64,000 nucleotides of DNA, taken from assembly GCA_030425925.1 (NCBI GenBank), contig JAUHZO010000003.1:124001-188000 (forward strand), read 5' to 3'. The notes under the pieces are model-generated. The model was not told the DNA's origin. It saw nothing but the letters and a program-made list of their open reading frames with translations, and ran no database searches. Source of the stretch: Alphaproteobacteria bacterium. Lineage in GTDB: Bacteria; Pseudomonadota; Alphaproteobacteria; Rhodobacterales; Rhodobacteraceae. Shown piece after piece: positions 8,731 to 17,432 of the stretch (position 1 is the first letter of the stretch; every line of letters begins with the position of its first letter). Position numbers and translations under genes: made by a program.

Positions 8731-10208
8731 TCCCCACACCGCTCATCACCGCGGCCGAAGGGTATCCGGCGCTGGAACGGCTGTGCGCCGAGGCGCAGGG
8801 CACGCTGTACCTGTCGTTCCGCATCCTCGATCCGCGGACCCGCCTGCATGCCCCGCAGCTGACCGAGCGCGGGCTGGACAGCTGGGCCGATCTGATTGCC
8901 TGGGTGACGCGCCGCGGCGTGCGGCTGCGGCTGCTTCTGGCGGATTTCGATCCGGTGTTTGCCTCCGACCTGCACCGGCAGGCCTGGGCCAATGCCTCGG
9001 GCTTTGCCGATGTCGTGCAGGGCGACGCGCAGATCCTGGTGGCACCGCACGGGCAGGAGGCAGGGCGGCTGTGGCACCTGGCGATGCTGGCCCGTCTGCG
9101 CCGAAGCCTGTCGGGGTTGCGCAAGGAGGACCCGACCCGCCTGACCCCGGTGCAACGCGCCCTGCTGGCGACGCGGCCGCGGCTGCGCCCGGCGACCCTG
9201 CACCAGAAATTCGCCACCGCCGACGGGCGGCGCGCGGTGATCGGCGGGCTGGATGTGGACCCGCGGCGCTTTGACACCCCGGCCCATGACCGCCCGCCCG
9301 AGGAAACCTGGCACGATGTCAGCGTCGCCGTGCAGGACGATGATTTCGTCGGGGCGCTGGATGGCCATTTCGCGGAATGCTGGAACGCGGCACTGGCCTG
9401 CGGCGCGGCCTCGCTGGCCGATCCGGCCCGCCCGCTGGACACCCGCGTAAAACCGCAGGCCCGCGCCGATCTGCGCCTGTTGCGTACCTTCTCGGTGCCC
9501 TGCACGGGGGCCGGACGCCTGGCCCCGACGCCGCGCCTGACCGAACACGAGACCGCGTTGCTGCGTCTGTTCGGCGAGGCGCAGGACTATCTCTATATCG
9601 AGACGCAATTCCTGCGCCACGCCCCCCTGGTCGACACCCTGTGCGACGCCGCCGCGCGATCTGCCGCGCTGCAGCTGATCGTGATGCTGCCGCTGGCACC
9701 GGAACGGGTGCTGTTCGACGGCCATGACGGCTGGGATGCGCGCCACGCCCACGGGCTGCAGACGGCCGCGCTGACCCGGTTGCGCGCGGCCTATGGGACA
9801 CGGCTGGCGCTGGTCACACCGGGCCAGCGCCGCCCCGCACCAGAGGGCGCGCCGCAGATCGCCGGGGCCGGGCCGGTCTATGTGCACTCCAAGGTGGTGA
9901 TCGCCGATGACCTGACGGCGGTGGTGGGCTCGGCCAACCTCAACGGGCGCTCCATGCGCTGGGACACCGAGGCCTCGGTGCTGGTGAAGGATCGCGGCTT
10001 TGCCCGCGGGCTGCTGGAGCGTCTGGCCCGGACATGGCTGGGCGAGGCCGGGGGCGACCCGCGCCGCGCCACGACCTGGACCGGGGCCGCCTCCGACAAC
10101 GCCGCGCTGCCGCCCGAGGCGCGGCACGGCCTTGTGCTGCCCTATCCGGTGGCTAGGGCCGAACGGTTCTCGCGGCGGCTGTTCGCGCTGCCGGATGACA
10201 TGTTCTGA
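8727..10208 (+). CDS. Phospholipase D-like protein
   Basis: A 493-residue protein with two PLD (HxKxxxxD) half-sites: LHQKFATADGRRAVIGGLD near residue 160 and YVHSKVVIADDLTAVVGSAN near residue 391. Each provides the His and Lys of the phosphodiesterase active site, so it should be a complete PLD superfamily enzyme. No signal peptide or membrane span is evident. The substrate (phospholipid head group, cardiolipin, or nucleic acid) is unknown. The start overlaps the murJ stop (GGAGACATGA, with GGAG as ribosome site), so co-expression with the lipid II flippase is likely. The open frame extends upstream inside murJ, but that part is a shadow. Confidence 0.85.
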   Translation: MIPTPLITAAEGYPALERLCAEAQGTLYLSFRILDPRTRLHAPQLTERGLDSWADLIAWVTRRGVRLRLLLADFDPVFASDLHRQAWANASGFADVVQGDAQILVAPHGQEAGRLWHLAMLARLRRSLSGLRKEDPTRLTPVQRALLATRPRLRPATLHQKFATADGRRAVIGGLDVDPRRFDTPAHDRPPEETWHDVSVAVQDDDFVGALDGHFAECWNAALACGAASLADPARPLDTRVKPQARADLRLLRTFSVPCTGAGRLAPTPRLTEHETALLRLFGEAQDYLYIETQFLRHAPLVDTLCDAAARSAALQLIVMLPLAPERVLFDGHDGWDARHAHGLQTAALTRLRAAYGTRLALVTPGQRRPAPEGAPQIAGAGPVYVHSKVVIADDLTAVVGSANLNGRSMRWDTEASVLVKDRGFARGLLERLARTWLGEAGGDPRRATTWTGAASDNAALPPEARHGLVLPYPVARAERFSRRLFALPDDMF

Positions 10209-10237
10209 GCTTGGTTCTCCGGGACCGGGCCGGTGCC

Positions 10238-10921
10238 TCAGCCGCGCCGCAACCGGTCCAGCAGGCGCTGCCAGCCGCCGGGCACCAGCACGATGATCAG
10301 CGCAAACCCCACGGCAAAGCCGCCCAGATCGGCCACCCAGTCCGGCGTGCCGCCCAGGATCAGCCCGAACAGAAGCTGCACCAGCAGCAGCACCCCGATC
10401 AGCGTGAAGGCGCGCATCTGCGGCGCGCCGAAATCGCCCAGCCGCACCCAGAGCAGATAGGTAAAGCCGCCGATCAGCCCGTAGACCGGCGGAAAGGCCC
10501 CGATCAGCGGCACCGGCGTGTCCAGCACCAGCGCATAGGCCAACGCCCCGCCGATGCCCGAGACCACAAAGATCGCCAGAACCGCCACGCTGCCCACCGC
10601 TTCGCCCACGATCTTGCCCAGCGCCAGCAGCATCACGCAGGCAAACAGCGCATGGGTGAAACTGCCATGCACAAAGGCATAGGACACTAGGCGGATCACA
10701 TGTTCGGGCGGCCAGCGCCCGGTTTCGACCATCCAGTCGAGGATCTGGCCGGAAAAGGCATATTGCTGCAGCGCCGCCAGCCGCCAGCCCACCGCTTCGG
10801 GCCCGCCGACCAGCCCGCGCGCGCCCATCGTGAAGGTCAGCTCGATCCCGGCAATCACCAGGACCAGCGCCACCACCACGGGCGGCAGCGGGTTGACCGG
10901 GCTTTCATTCATCGGGTGCAT
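10238..10921 (-). CDS. Rhomboid-fold membrane protein lacking catalytic residues
   Basis: A 227-residue polytopic protein with the layout of a six-helix rhomboid: WR near residue 47, the loop [14 protein letters not shown] (residues 81-94), and [14 protein letters not shown] in helix 4. The serine position of the usual GASG motif is Phe143, followed by Pro, and the catalytic His in helix 6 is Asp198 (WVADLGGF). The helix-2 Asn that stabilises the oxyanion is Ala94. It is therefore probably a non-proteolytic pseudo-rhomboid. The ATG at 10921 was chosen for the purine-rich GGAAGAGG six bases upstream; the ATG at 10912 is the alternative. Divergent from trpS. Confidence 0.8.
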   Translation of the reverse strand: MHPMNESPVNPLPPVVVALVLVIAGIELTFTMGARGLVGGPEAVGWRLAALQQYAFSGQILDWMVETGRWPPEHVIRLVSYAFVHGSFTHALFACVMLLALGKIVGEAVGSVAVLAIFVVSGIGGALAYALVLDTPVPLIGAFPPVYGLIGGFTYLLWVRLGDFGAPQMRAFTLIGVLLLVQLLFGLILGGTPDWVADLGGFAVGFALIIVLVPGGWQRLLDRLRRG

Positions 10922-10998
10922 GGCCTGCCTCTTCCTTGACGCCTCCCGGGGCCATGGGTAAGGCACCCGCGACCCAGTTTCCAGACGGAGTTCCACCC

Positions 10999-12015
10999 AT
11001 GTCCGAGGCCGCCTTCACGCCGCGCATCTTTTCCGGCATCCAGCCGTCCGGCGGGCTGACGCTGGGCAATTACCTGGGCGCGATCAAGCGCTTTGTCGCG
11101 GAACAGGGCAAGATGGAGACGATCTACTGCATCGTCGACCAGCACGCCATCACCGCCACCCTGCCCGAACCCGGCACGCTGCGCCGCAACACCCGCGAGC
11201 TTGCGGCCGGCTACATTGCGTCCGGCATCGACCCGGAACAGTCGATCCTGTTCAACCAGAGCCAGGTGGCCGAGCACGCGCAGCTGGGCTGGATCTTCAA
11301 CTGTGTGGCCCGCATGGGCTGGATGCAGCGGATGACGCAATGGAAGGACAAGGCGGGCAAGAATTCGCAGAACGCGTCGCTGGGGCTCTTTGCCTATCCC
11401 GCGCTGATGGCGGCGGACATCCTGCTCTATCATGCGACGCATGTCCCGGTGGGCGAGGACCAGAAGCAGCACGTGGAACTGACCCGCGACATCGCGGCCA
11501 AGTTCAACCACGATTACGGCGTGGCGTTCTTCCCCCTGGCCGAACCGGTGATCGAAGGCGTGGCGACGCGGGTGATGTCGCTGCGGGACGGATCGAAGAA
11601 GATGTCGAAAAGCGATCCCTCGGACATGAGCCGGATCAACATGACCGACGATGCCGACGCCATCGCCACCAAGATCCGCAAGGCCAAGACCGATCCCGAT
11701 GCCCTGCCCTCCGAAGCGGCAGGCCTGGAGGGCCGCTCCGAAGCGCGCAACCTGGTGAACATCTATGCCGCGCTGTCCGACCGCGACGTGGACAGCGTGC
11801 TGCGCGACGTGGGCGGCAAGGCGTTTTCGGAATTCAAGCCGATGCTGTCGGACCTGGCGGTGGAAAAGCTTGCGCCGATCTCGTCCGAGATGGCCCGGCT
11901 GATGCAGCAGCCGGACGAGATCGACGCGATCCTGTCCAGGGGGGCCGACCGCGCCCGGGCGATTGCGGCCCCGATCCTGGCGCGCACCTACGAAATCGTC
12001 GGCATGGTGCGCTGA
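10999..12015 (+). CDS. trpS: Tryptophanyl-tRNA synthetase
   Basis: Charges tRNA-Trp. The 338-residue protein is a normal class I Trp[20 protein letters not shown] carries the HIGH-like signature, [17 protein letters not shown] the tryptophan pocket, and KKMSKSDPS the KMSKS loop. The ATG at 10999 has GGAG eight bases upstream; the frame is open further upstream without family similarity. Divergent from the rhomboid-like gene with 77 bases between starts. Confidence 0.97.
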   Translation: MSEAAFTPRIFSGIQPSGGLTLGNYLGAIKRFVAEQGKMETIYCIVDQHAITATLPEPGTLRRNTRELAAGYIASGIDPEQSILFNQSQVAEHAQLGWIFNCVARMGWMQRMTQWKDKAGKNSQNASLGLFAYPALMAADILLYHATHVPVGEDQKQHVELTRDIAAKFNHDYGVAFFPLAEPVIEGVATRVMSLRDGSKKMSKSDPSDMSRINMTDDADAIATKIRKAKTDPDALPSEAAGLEGRSEARNLVNIYAALSDRDVDSVLRDVGGKAFSEFKPMLSDLAVEKLAPISSEMARLMQQPDEIDAILSRGADRARAIAAPILARTYEIVGMVR

Positions 12016-12069
12016 AGGGCCGAAAGGGCGGCGAGGGAAACCCCGCCCTGCAGCATCGGTGCGGGGCCT

Positions 12070-12434
12070 GCCCGACCTGCGTGATCCAGTCGCGCGCGTC
12101 GTCCAGCTGGTCGCGGTGAAACAGTCTGAGCCGGGTCGACACCAGGGCCCCCGCCGCCTTGACCAGCGGGCTGATCCAGCCGATGTCCGACACCACGGCC
12201 ACGTGGCTGACATGCCGGATATTGCGGATGTCAAAGCGTATCCCCGGCAACCAGCACCGCCGGATCAAACCCGTCAAAGCTGTCGATCACCTCGATCACC
12301 TTGATCCGCCCATGCGTGTCGATGAACCGCTGCAAGGGCTCCAGTACCCCGTCGCAATCCGCGCGGGTCACATGGCCCCGGACGTTCAACTCGACGGTCT
12401 TGCGGTCCGGATCTCCGGTGTACCTGACAGTCAT
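12070..12434 (-). pseudogene. SpoIIAA-like (STAS/SEC14-type) protein, frameshifted
   Basis: Two frames together give one SpoIIAA-like protein of about 117 residues. The 5' frame (from the ATG at 12434) reads MTVRYTGDPDRKTVELNVRG and continues to DSFDGFDPAVLVAG, then hits TGA at 12231. Dropping one base from the four-C run at 12242-12245 restores the reading to IRFDIRNIRHVSHVAVVSD, ending LFHRDQLDDARDWI. The typical family pattern (strand, helix, VAVVSD-W) is only complete across the shift. The downstream frame has no stop until inside trpS, so the end is uncertain. Either a decayed gene or an assembly error in a homopolymer. Confidence 0.7.
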
Positions 12435-12497
12435 TGGATTGGTCCTCCGGTATCTGCCAAGGACATGCGCCCGGAGCCCGGCCCGCGGTGATGCGGA

Positions 12498-13133
12498 TCA
12501 ATGCCCGCCGTAGGTCGCAGCCATCCGCGCCGACAGGCGCAGGGCATGGCTGGCATCCCCGGCACAGGCCGGCATGACCGGGTCATAGGCCGCCCGCAGC
12601 ACGCCGGCAATCTCGGGGCGCAGCACCACCCGCCCGTCCTCCAGCCGGCCCAGCGCCGAACGGTCGGCAAAGGCCCGATCCGACCAGACCAGCATGCTTT
12701 GCACCGCCTGCGCCAGCGCCAGCGTCTCGGCCGGAACGGCGGCCATGTCCGCGTCCATCCGCAGGAACACGAAACAGGCCCGGATCGCACCCGCCTCGTC
12801 AAAGCGAAACACCCGGTATTGATTGGCCTCCGCGGCCTTCAGCCGGGCCACCAGCGGCTCAAGCCCGTCGATCATCCGGTCGAGGTTCGGCACGCCGGTC
12901 AGCTCCGCCCAGTCGCGACAGAAGAACACCATCAGGTTCGCGCCCAGTTCCGGGTCGGTCTCGGCCATCGCGTGCCCGCACAGGGCGCACAGCGCCTCCA
13001 AGGCCCCCTTCACCACGCCCAGCGTCTGCGCTTCGACGCCAAACACCACCGGCGACAGGGGCCGCCCCCAGCGAGCGCAGAAATAGCTGCCGTCGCTGCG
13101 GGTGAACAGCGCTTCGATCTCATCCGGTGTCAT
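12498..13133 (-). CDS. Conserved hypothetical protein
   Basis: A 211-residue protein that I do not recognise. It starts MTPDEIEALFTRSDGSYFCA and contains RWGRPLSPVVFGVEAQTLGV, LCALCGHAMAETDPELGANL and CRDWAELTGVPNLDRMID. It has no signal peptide and no membrane span. Coding is supported by the length, the clean GC-rich codon pattern and a start just downstream of ACGATAC. The open frame runs on past 13133 into the repeat-containing spacer, which is not protein-like. It lies just upstream of the frameshifted SpoIIAA-like gene on the same strand. Confidence 0.6.
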   Translation of the reverse strand: MTPDEIEALFTRSDGSYFCARWGRPLSPVVFGVEAQTLGVVKGALEALCALCGHAMAETDPELGANLMVFFCRDWAELTGVPNLDRMIDGLEPLVARLKAAEANQYRVFRFDEAGAIRACFVFLRMDADMAAVPAETLALAQAVQSMLVWSDRAFADRSALGRLEDGRVVLRPEIAGVLRAAYDPVMPACAGDASHALRLSARMAATYGGH

Positions 13134-13230
13134 GTATCGTCCTCGGGGCCGGTGGCGGCCCCTTTCTGCCCCACCGCCCCGACCGGGTCCATCCCCTCGC
13201 GCGCGGCCAGGACATGCCGCCCCCTTGTGC

Positions 13231-13292
13231 TTCTTCTTGGTCAAAATACCCCCGGGGGTGAGGCCCGGAACGGGCCGAGGGGGCAGCGCCCC
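13231..13292 (+). repeat. Intergenic repeat A, copy 1 with hairpins
   Basis: Core TTCTTCTTGG then TCAAAATACCCCC (13231-13255), continuing into GGGGG and two hairpin-forming stretches: GGCCCG-gaa-CGGGCC and GGGGGcagcgCCCCC ending at the ruvB stop. The same core occurs at 28048 and 52011. It lies directly 3' of ruvB in antisense orientation, so the hairpins may terminate ruvB transcripts. The core itself has no known function that I can name. Confidence 0.65.
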
Positions 13293-14324
13293 CTATTGCC
13301 CGAACAGCTCCCCCTGCCCCGGCGGCTTCGGTGCGGCAAGGCCCAGATGTGCCCAGGCCTTCTGTGCCAGCATCCGCCCGCGCGGCGTGCGGCTGATCAG
13401 GCCCTGCTGCAAGAGATAGGGCTCCACCACCTCTTCCAGCGCGTCGCGGCTTTCCGAAAGCGCGGCCGACAGCGTCTCGATCCCCACCGGGCCGCCACCA
13501 TAGTTCTCGGCCATGAGCGACAGATAGCGCCGGTCGGCCCCGTCAAGGCCCAGCCCGTCCACGCCCAGCCGCGTCAGCGCGTTGTCGGCCAGGGCGCGGG
13601 TGACGCGACCGCCACCTTCCACCACGGCAAAATCCACCACCCGGCGCAAGAGTCGCCCGGCGATGCGCGGCGTGCCGCGGGCGCGGCGGGCGATCTCCAG
13701 CGCGCCATCGCCTTCGACCGTCACCCCCAGCTTGTGCGCGTTGGTGGAAACAATCGTTTCCAATTCGGAAACAGTGTAGAAGTTGAGCCGCGTCGGGATG
13801 CCAAAGCGGTCGCGCAGGGGCGTGGTCAGCAGGCCCAGCCGCGTGGTCGCGCCCACCAGCGTGAAGGGCTGCAACTCGATCCGGACGGTGCGCGCGGCGG
13901 GGCCTTCGCCGATGACCAGGTCCAGCTCGAAATCCTCCATCGCCGGGTACAGCACCTCTTCCACCGCCGGGTTCAGGCGGTGGATCTCGTCGATGAAGAG
14001 CACGTCGTTGCGCTCCAGATTGGTCAGGATCGCCGCGAGGTCGCCGGCCTTGGCCAGCACCGGGCCGGACGTCATGCGGAACCCCACGCCCAACTCGCGC
14101 GCCATGATCTGCGCCAGCGTCGTCTTGCCCAGGCCGGGCGGGCCGTGAAACAGCGTGTGGTCCATCGCCTCGCCGCGCGCCCGTGCCGAGGCGATGAAGA
14201 CGCGCAGGTTCGCGCGCGCCTCGGCCTGGCCGACGAAATCGTCCAGCATCTGCGGACGCAGCGCACGGCCTTCGTCTTCGGGCAGCGGATCGGGGCGCAG
14301 CGTGGGGTCTGGGTCAGTCATCAT
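13293..14324 (-). CDS. ruvB: Holliday junction branch migration ATPase RuvB
   Basis: The motor of the RuvABC resolvasome; two hexamers flank RuvA and pump DNA through the junction. The 343-residue protein has the family start ([20 protein letters not shown]), Walker A ([17 protein letters not shown]), Walker B ([10 protein letters not shown]), the arginine-finger region [18 protein letters not shown], and the C-terminal winged helix ([11 protein letters not shown]). It is last of the ruvC-ruvA-ruvB run, 30 bases after ruvA. Two ATGs in tandem (14324 and 14321) could serve as start. Confidence 0.97.
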   Translation of the reverse strand: MMTDPDPTLRPDPLPEDEGRALRPQMLDDFVGQAEARANLRVFIASARARGEAMDHTLFHGPPGLGKTTLAQIMARELGVGFRMTSGPVLAKAGDLAAILTNLERNDVLFIDEIHRLNPAVEEVLYPAMEDFELDLVIGEGPAARTVRIELQPFTLVGATTRLGLLTTPLRDRFGIPTRLNFYTVSELETIVSTNAHKLGVTVEGDGALEIARRARGTPRIAGRLLRRVVDFAVVEGGGRVTRALADNALTRLGVDGLGLDGADRRYLSLMAENYGGGPVGIETLSAALSESRDALEEVVEPYLLQQGLISRTPRGRMLAQKAWAHLGLAAPKPPGQGELFGQ

Positions 14325-14333
14325 GAGCTTCCC

Positions 14334-14358
14334 GTAGGGCGGGGTTCACCCCGCCTAC
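14334..14358. repeat. GTAGG...CCTAC palindrome between ruvA and ruvB
   Basis: An almost perfect hairpin, GTAGGGCGGGG-ttca-CCCCGCCTAC, which includes the ruvA stop codon and fills most of the ruvA-ruvB gap. Its outer GTAGG/CCTAC ends recall the 3' end of the hairpin at 22561. It could adjust ruvB translation or mRNA stability. Confidence 0.55.
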
Positions 14359-15023
14359 CCTTTCGGGGCCAAAAGGCGCAAGGCCGCACGGATCAACGCA
14401 GGGGTATCGGCCCCCGGTGCGTCCCCGGCGGCCTGCGCCACGGCCCCTGCCGCCTCGCCCGGCGCATAGCCAAGATGGCCCAGCGCCGACAGCGCCTCGG
14501 CCTGCGCCGACGCCGCCGCTTGGGGTGCCGGCGCAGCCGCCGTGGCCACAGGCTCCACAACCGTCTCGTCTGCAGGGGCCGGGGCGGACGCGGGCGCTGC
14601 CGGTGTGCCCATCGCCATCACGACATGGGCCTTGTCCTTCAGCTCGTTGACCACGCGCTGCGCCGTTTTCGGGCCGATGCCCTTCGCCGCCTTGACCGCG
14701 TTCCAGTCGCCCAGCGCAATCGCGCGGCTGACCCCGTCCGCGCCCAGCGTCCCCAGGATGGCCAGCGAAGCCTTGGCCCCGACGCCCTGCACGCTCATCA
14801 GCAGGCGGTGCCATTCCTTTTCCACCGGCGTGGGAAAGCCGAACAGCTGCAGCAGGTCCTCGCGCACCAGTAGGTCGGTCCACAGCGCCGCGGCCTCGCC
14901 CGGCCCCGGCAGCCCGGCCAGGGTGCGGTCCGAGCAATAGACCATGTATCCAACCCCGCGCACGTCGATCAGGACGTGGTCGTCGCCCTTTGTCAGCACC
15001 TGCCCTGCAATCCGCCCGATCAT
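14355..15023 (-). CDS. ruvA: Holliday junction DNA helicase subunit RuvA
   Basis: RuvA binds four-way junctions and loads RuvB. The 222-residue protein starts [20 protein letters not shown] (OB fold), has the two helix-hairpin-helix repeats ([17 protein letters not shown] and [19 protein letters not shown]), an Ala/Pro-rich linker typical of alphaproteobacterial RuvA, and the C-terminal RuvB-binding domain ending [13 protein letters not shown]. Its start overlaps the ruvC stop (ATGA at 15020-15023). Confidence 0.96.
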   Translation of the reverse strand: MIGRIAGQVLTKGDDHVLIDVRGVGYMVYCSDRTLAGLPGPGEAAALWTDLLVREDLLQLFGFPTPVEKEWHRLLMSVQGVGAKASLAILGTLGADGVSRAIALGDWNAVKAAKGIGPKTAQRVVNELKDKAHVVMAMGTPAAPASAPAPADETVVEPVATAAAPAPQAAASAQAEALSALGHLGYAPGEAAGAVAQAAGDAPGADTPALIRAALRLLAPKG

Positions 15024-15508
15024 GCCCGCACCTTCAGGCGCGACACGCCGGAATGGCGCGCGTGGCAGATCGCGACCGCCAGGGCATCGGCGGCGTCCGG
15101 CCCGGCCAGTTCCACGCCGGGCAGCTGCATCCGCACCATGTGTGCGATCTGCACCTTGTCGGCATGGCCCACGCCCACCACCGTCTTTTTCACCGTGTTG
15201 GGCGCGTATTCGCCCACCTCCAGCCCGAACTGCGCCGGCACCAGAAGCGCGATCCCGCGTGCCTGCCCCAGTTTCAGCGTGGCGGCCCCGTCCTTGTTCA
15301 CAAAGGTCTGTTCCACCGCCGCCGCTTCGGGCGCAAAAGTCCGGCAGATGACGCTCAGCTGGTCGAAAAGCGACAGCAGGCGCGCCGCCAGCGTATCGCC
15401 CCCGGACCGGCACACGCCGTTCGCCACATGCCTGAGTCGGCTGCCCTGCACCTCGATCACCCCCCATCCGAGGTTGCGAAGCCCCGGATCGATCCCCAAT
15501 ACCCGCAT
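15020..15508 (-). CDS. ruvC: Crossover junction endodeoxyribonuclease RuvC
   Basis: Cuts Holliday junctions symmetrically. The 162-residue protein begins [19 protein letters not shown] with the first catalytic Asp at residue 7, then [20 protein letters not shown] (Glu), and ends with [17 protein letters not shown] (the two acidic residues). The ATG at 15508 is the family start; the frame is open further upstream but not conserved. First gene of the leftward ruvC-ruvA-ruvB run. Confidence 0.96.
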   Translation of the reverse strand: MRVLGIDPGLRNLGWGVIEVQGSRLRHVANGVCRSGGDTLAARLLSLFDQLSVICRTFAPEAAAVEQTFVNKDGAATLKLGQARGIALLVPAQFGLEVGEYAPNTVKKTVVGVGHADKVQIAHMVRMQLPGVELAGPDAADALAVAICHARHSGVSRLKVRA

Positions 15509-15822
15509 CGCTGCCTGCCCTTGTTGCTTTTGTGTCACGGATAGCACGAAAGGCGAACACCCGCCAAGCCAAATAGCGCCGCCGGCAAATGCGACATCCC
15601 CGGGGCCCGTCCCGACATCACTATCTGGAAACGCCATTCCACGTTTCAAAAGCGACGCCGATTGTGACAGGAATTTCTCATTTATTACATTACGTTAACC
15701 CTGATGCTGCTATGCAGAAAACACATTGGACCCATGCAAAAACTGCGTCTTGTTCCATGCCCCCCGCACTTCTATCTGCCGCTCAGAAGCACACACGCCC
15801 ACCTTAACAATGGAGACCAGAG
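15509..15822. other. Divergent intergenic region, ruvC / DUF1127 gene
   Basis: A 314-base spacer with no convincing gene. Positions 15640-15700 are clearly more AT-rich than the surroundings (CATTTATTACATTACGTTAA) and are the likeliest promoter area for the DUF1127 gene. TTGTGA at 15662 followed 18 bases later by TACATT is a possible but weak -35/-10 pair. That would give a 5' leader of over 100 bases. No clear riboswitch or small RNA was recognised. Confidence 0.35.
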
Positions 15823-16029
15823 ATGGCAGCTTTTGACACCTCCCGCCCCTTTGCCGCAACCGGCTCCGCGAGCCGCATCGGTACCGTTTTCGTCAACGCA
15901 TTCAGCGCCTTTGCCGCCTGGAACGACGCCCGCATGACCCGCCGCAGCCTGGAACAGCTGTCGGACCGCGAACTGGACGATATCGGCCTGAACCGGGGTG
16001 ACATCGACGTGGTTGCCTCGCGCTTCTGA
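15823..16029 (+). CDS. DUF1127 (YjiS-like) small protein
   Basis: A 68-residue protein whose C-terminal half is the DUF1127 motif: AAWNDARMTRRSLEQLSDRE (residues 35-54) followed by LDDIGLNRGDIDVVASRF. Some small DUF1127 proteins in alphaproteobacteria are arginine-rich RNA-binding or phosphate/stress-linked proteins; this one has a Ser/Ala-rich N terminus and is of unknown role. GGAG lies eight bases before the ATG. It is monocistronic, with an AT-rich promoter region upstream and a strong terminator downstream, which suggests independent, possibly high expression. Confidence 0.9.
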   Translation: MAAFDTSRPFAATGSASRIGTVFVNAFSAFAAWNDARMTRRSLEQLSDRELDDIGLNRGDIDVVASRF

Positions 16030-16055
16030 ACGCGACATCCACGGCAAACGACAAC

Positions 16056-16090
16056 GGCCGCGCAGCAGATGCTGCGCGGCCTTTGCGTTT
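16056..16090. terminator. Strong hairpin terminator
   Basis: GGCCGCGCAGCA-ga-TGCTGCGCGGCC (16056-16081), a 12-bp perfect stem with a two-base loop, followed by TTTGCGTTTC. It sits 27 bases after the DUF1127 stop and just beyond the end of the convergent gene at 16106, so it may serve both strands. Confidence 0.85.
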
Positions 16091-16105
16091 CAGGGCGCGG
16101 CCACC

Positions 16106-16450
16106 TCAGGCCAGAAGCGGTGCCACCAGCTCGGCCAGTTTCAGCGAAACCGGCTCCAGCTGCATCAGCCAGGCGCCTGCCTGTTCCACCGTGCTGCCGG
16201 TTTCCAGCTTGGCAAGCCGCAGCGTGTAATCCTCGATGCCCAGGCTGGCCAGCACAAAGCTCTTGAACGCAAGGAACAGCAGCGCCAGGAACAGGACCAC
16301 GCGCAGGCCGCGGGCCGGGGCCTTGACGTCCGGCTTCTGCGTGATCACGCCATTGCGTTCAAGTTTCGTCACATAGCCTCGGGCCATGCGCACATGCTTC
16401 TTCTGAACGGCCCGTTGCCGTTTGTGGAATTCGCGACGGGAGTCGATCAT
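16106..16450 (-). CDS. Small single-span membrane protein, hypothetical
   Basis: A 114-residue protein with a basic cytoplasmic N terminus (MIDSRREFHKRQRAVQKKH), one membrane span at about residues 49-70 (LRVVLFLALLFLAFKSFVLA), and a C-terminal helical tail (LRLAKLETGSTVEQAGAWLM). Not assignable to a functional family. The ATG at 16450 is followed by the basic stretch and preceded by a GAGG-like sequence; upstream residues in the same frame are not protein-like. It is convergent with the DUF1127 gene and follows prmA on the same strand. Confidence 0.7.
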   Translation of the reverse strand: MIDSRREFHKRQRAVQKKHVRMARGYVTKLERNGVITQKPDVKAPARGLRVVLFLALLFLAFKSFVLASLGIEDYTLRLAKLETGSTVEQAGAWLMQLEPVSLKLAELVAPLLA

Positions 16451-16553
16451 GGCAACCTCGTGTCTCCGGCCCCCACCGGACAAGGCGAAAGTACCCCTGC
16501 ATTCTGGCAAATTTTCGGCACTACGGCGCAGATCCGGTCGCAATGCGGCGCGA

Positions 16554-17429
16554 TCAGGTGGCTTTCGCAAGGACCATCGTCACCCAGTCACCAATCGCCG
16601 TTTCCCGGACAGGATTGATCCCGCTCTGGGCATAGGCGTCGCGGACCTCGTCGGCCTGCCGGGTCAGCAGGCCCGACAGAATCGCATAGCCGCCCGGCGC
16701 CAGCGCCTGCGCCATGTCCGGGGCGAGGTCGATCAGCGGCTGCTTGAGGATATTGGCAAAGACCAGGTCGAACGGTGCCCGCGCCGCAAGGTCGGGATGA
16801 TCGAACCCCGCCGCCTCGACACAGATCACCCGGCCTTCAAGCCCGTTGGCGCGCAGATTGGCCTCGGCCACTTCGACGGCGACGGTGTCGATATCCGAGG
16901 CGATCACGGTATCGGGCCAGATCCGCGCCGCGGCCATGGCCAGCACCGCCGTGCCACAGCCGATATCGGCCACGTTGCGGCCCTGGAACCCGTCTGCGGC
17001 CAGCCGGTCCAGCGCCTCAAGACAGCCTTGCGTGGTGCCATGGTGGCCGGTGCCAAAGGCCATCGCCGCCTCGATCAGCAGCGGTTCGGCTTCGGCGGGC
17101 ACCTTGTCGGCATCGTGGCTGCCATGGACAAAGAAGCGCCCCGCCACTACGGGCGTCAGTTCGCGCCGGACCTTGTCGACCCAGTCGGTGTCGGGCACTT
17201 CGGACACCACGAAGGGCCGCGCGCCATAGGCCGCGGCCAGCAGCGCCAGTTCCACGTCGTTGGGGGCCTCGGTGAAATAGCCGCCGACCTCCCAGGTGCC
17301 CGACCCGTCTTCGATCTCGAACACGCCCACGCCCGTCGGGGCCGGGTCCATGTCTTCGAGCGCTTCGCCCAGCGCCTCGGCCGGGTCGCGGGAGGGCAGT
17401 TTGGTGAAGGCGGTCCAGGTGCGGGGCAT
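16554..17429 (-). CDS. prmA: Ribosomal protein L11 methyltransferase PrmA
   Basis: Trimethylates ribosomal protein L11 using S-adenosylmethionine. The 291-residue protein has the N-terminal substrate-binding domain, the characteristic AAMAFGTGHHGTTQGCLEAL, and SAM motif I (NVADIGCGTAVLAMAAARIW), followed by FDLVFANILKQPLIDLAPDM with the N-I-L catalytic-region signature. It follows the MATE gene with three bases between them, so the two are probably co-transcribed. Confidence 0.94.
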   Translation of the reverse strand: MPRTWTAFTKLPSRDPAEALGEALEDMDPAPTGVGVFEIEDGSGTWEVGGYFTEAPNDVELALLAAAYGARPFVVSEVPDTDWVDKVRRELTPVVAGRFFVHGSHDADKVPAEAEPLLIEAAMAFGTGHHGTTQGCLEALDRLAADGFQGRNVADIGCGTAVLAMAAARIWPDTVIASDIDTVAVEVAEANLRANGLEGRVICVEAAGFDHPDLAARAPFDLVFANILKQPLIDLAPDMAQALAPGGYAILSGLLTRQADEVRDAYAQSGINPVRETAIGDWVTMVLAKAT

Positions 17430-17432
17430 GTC

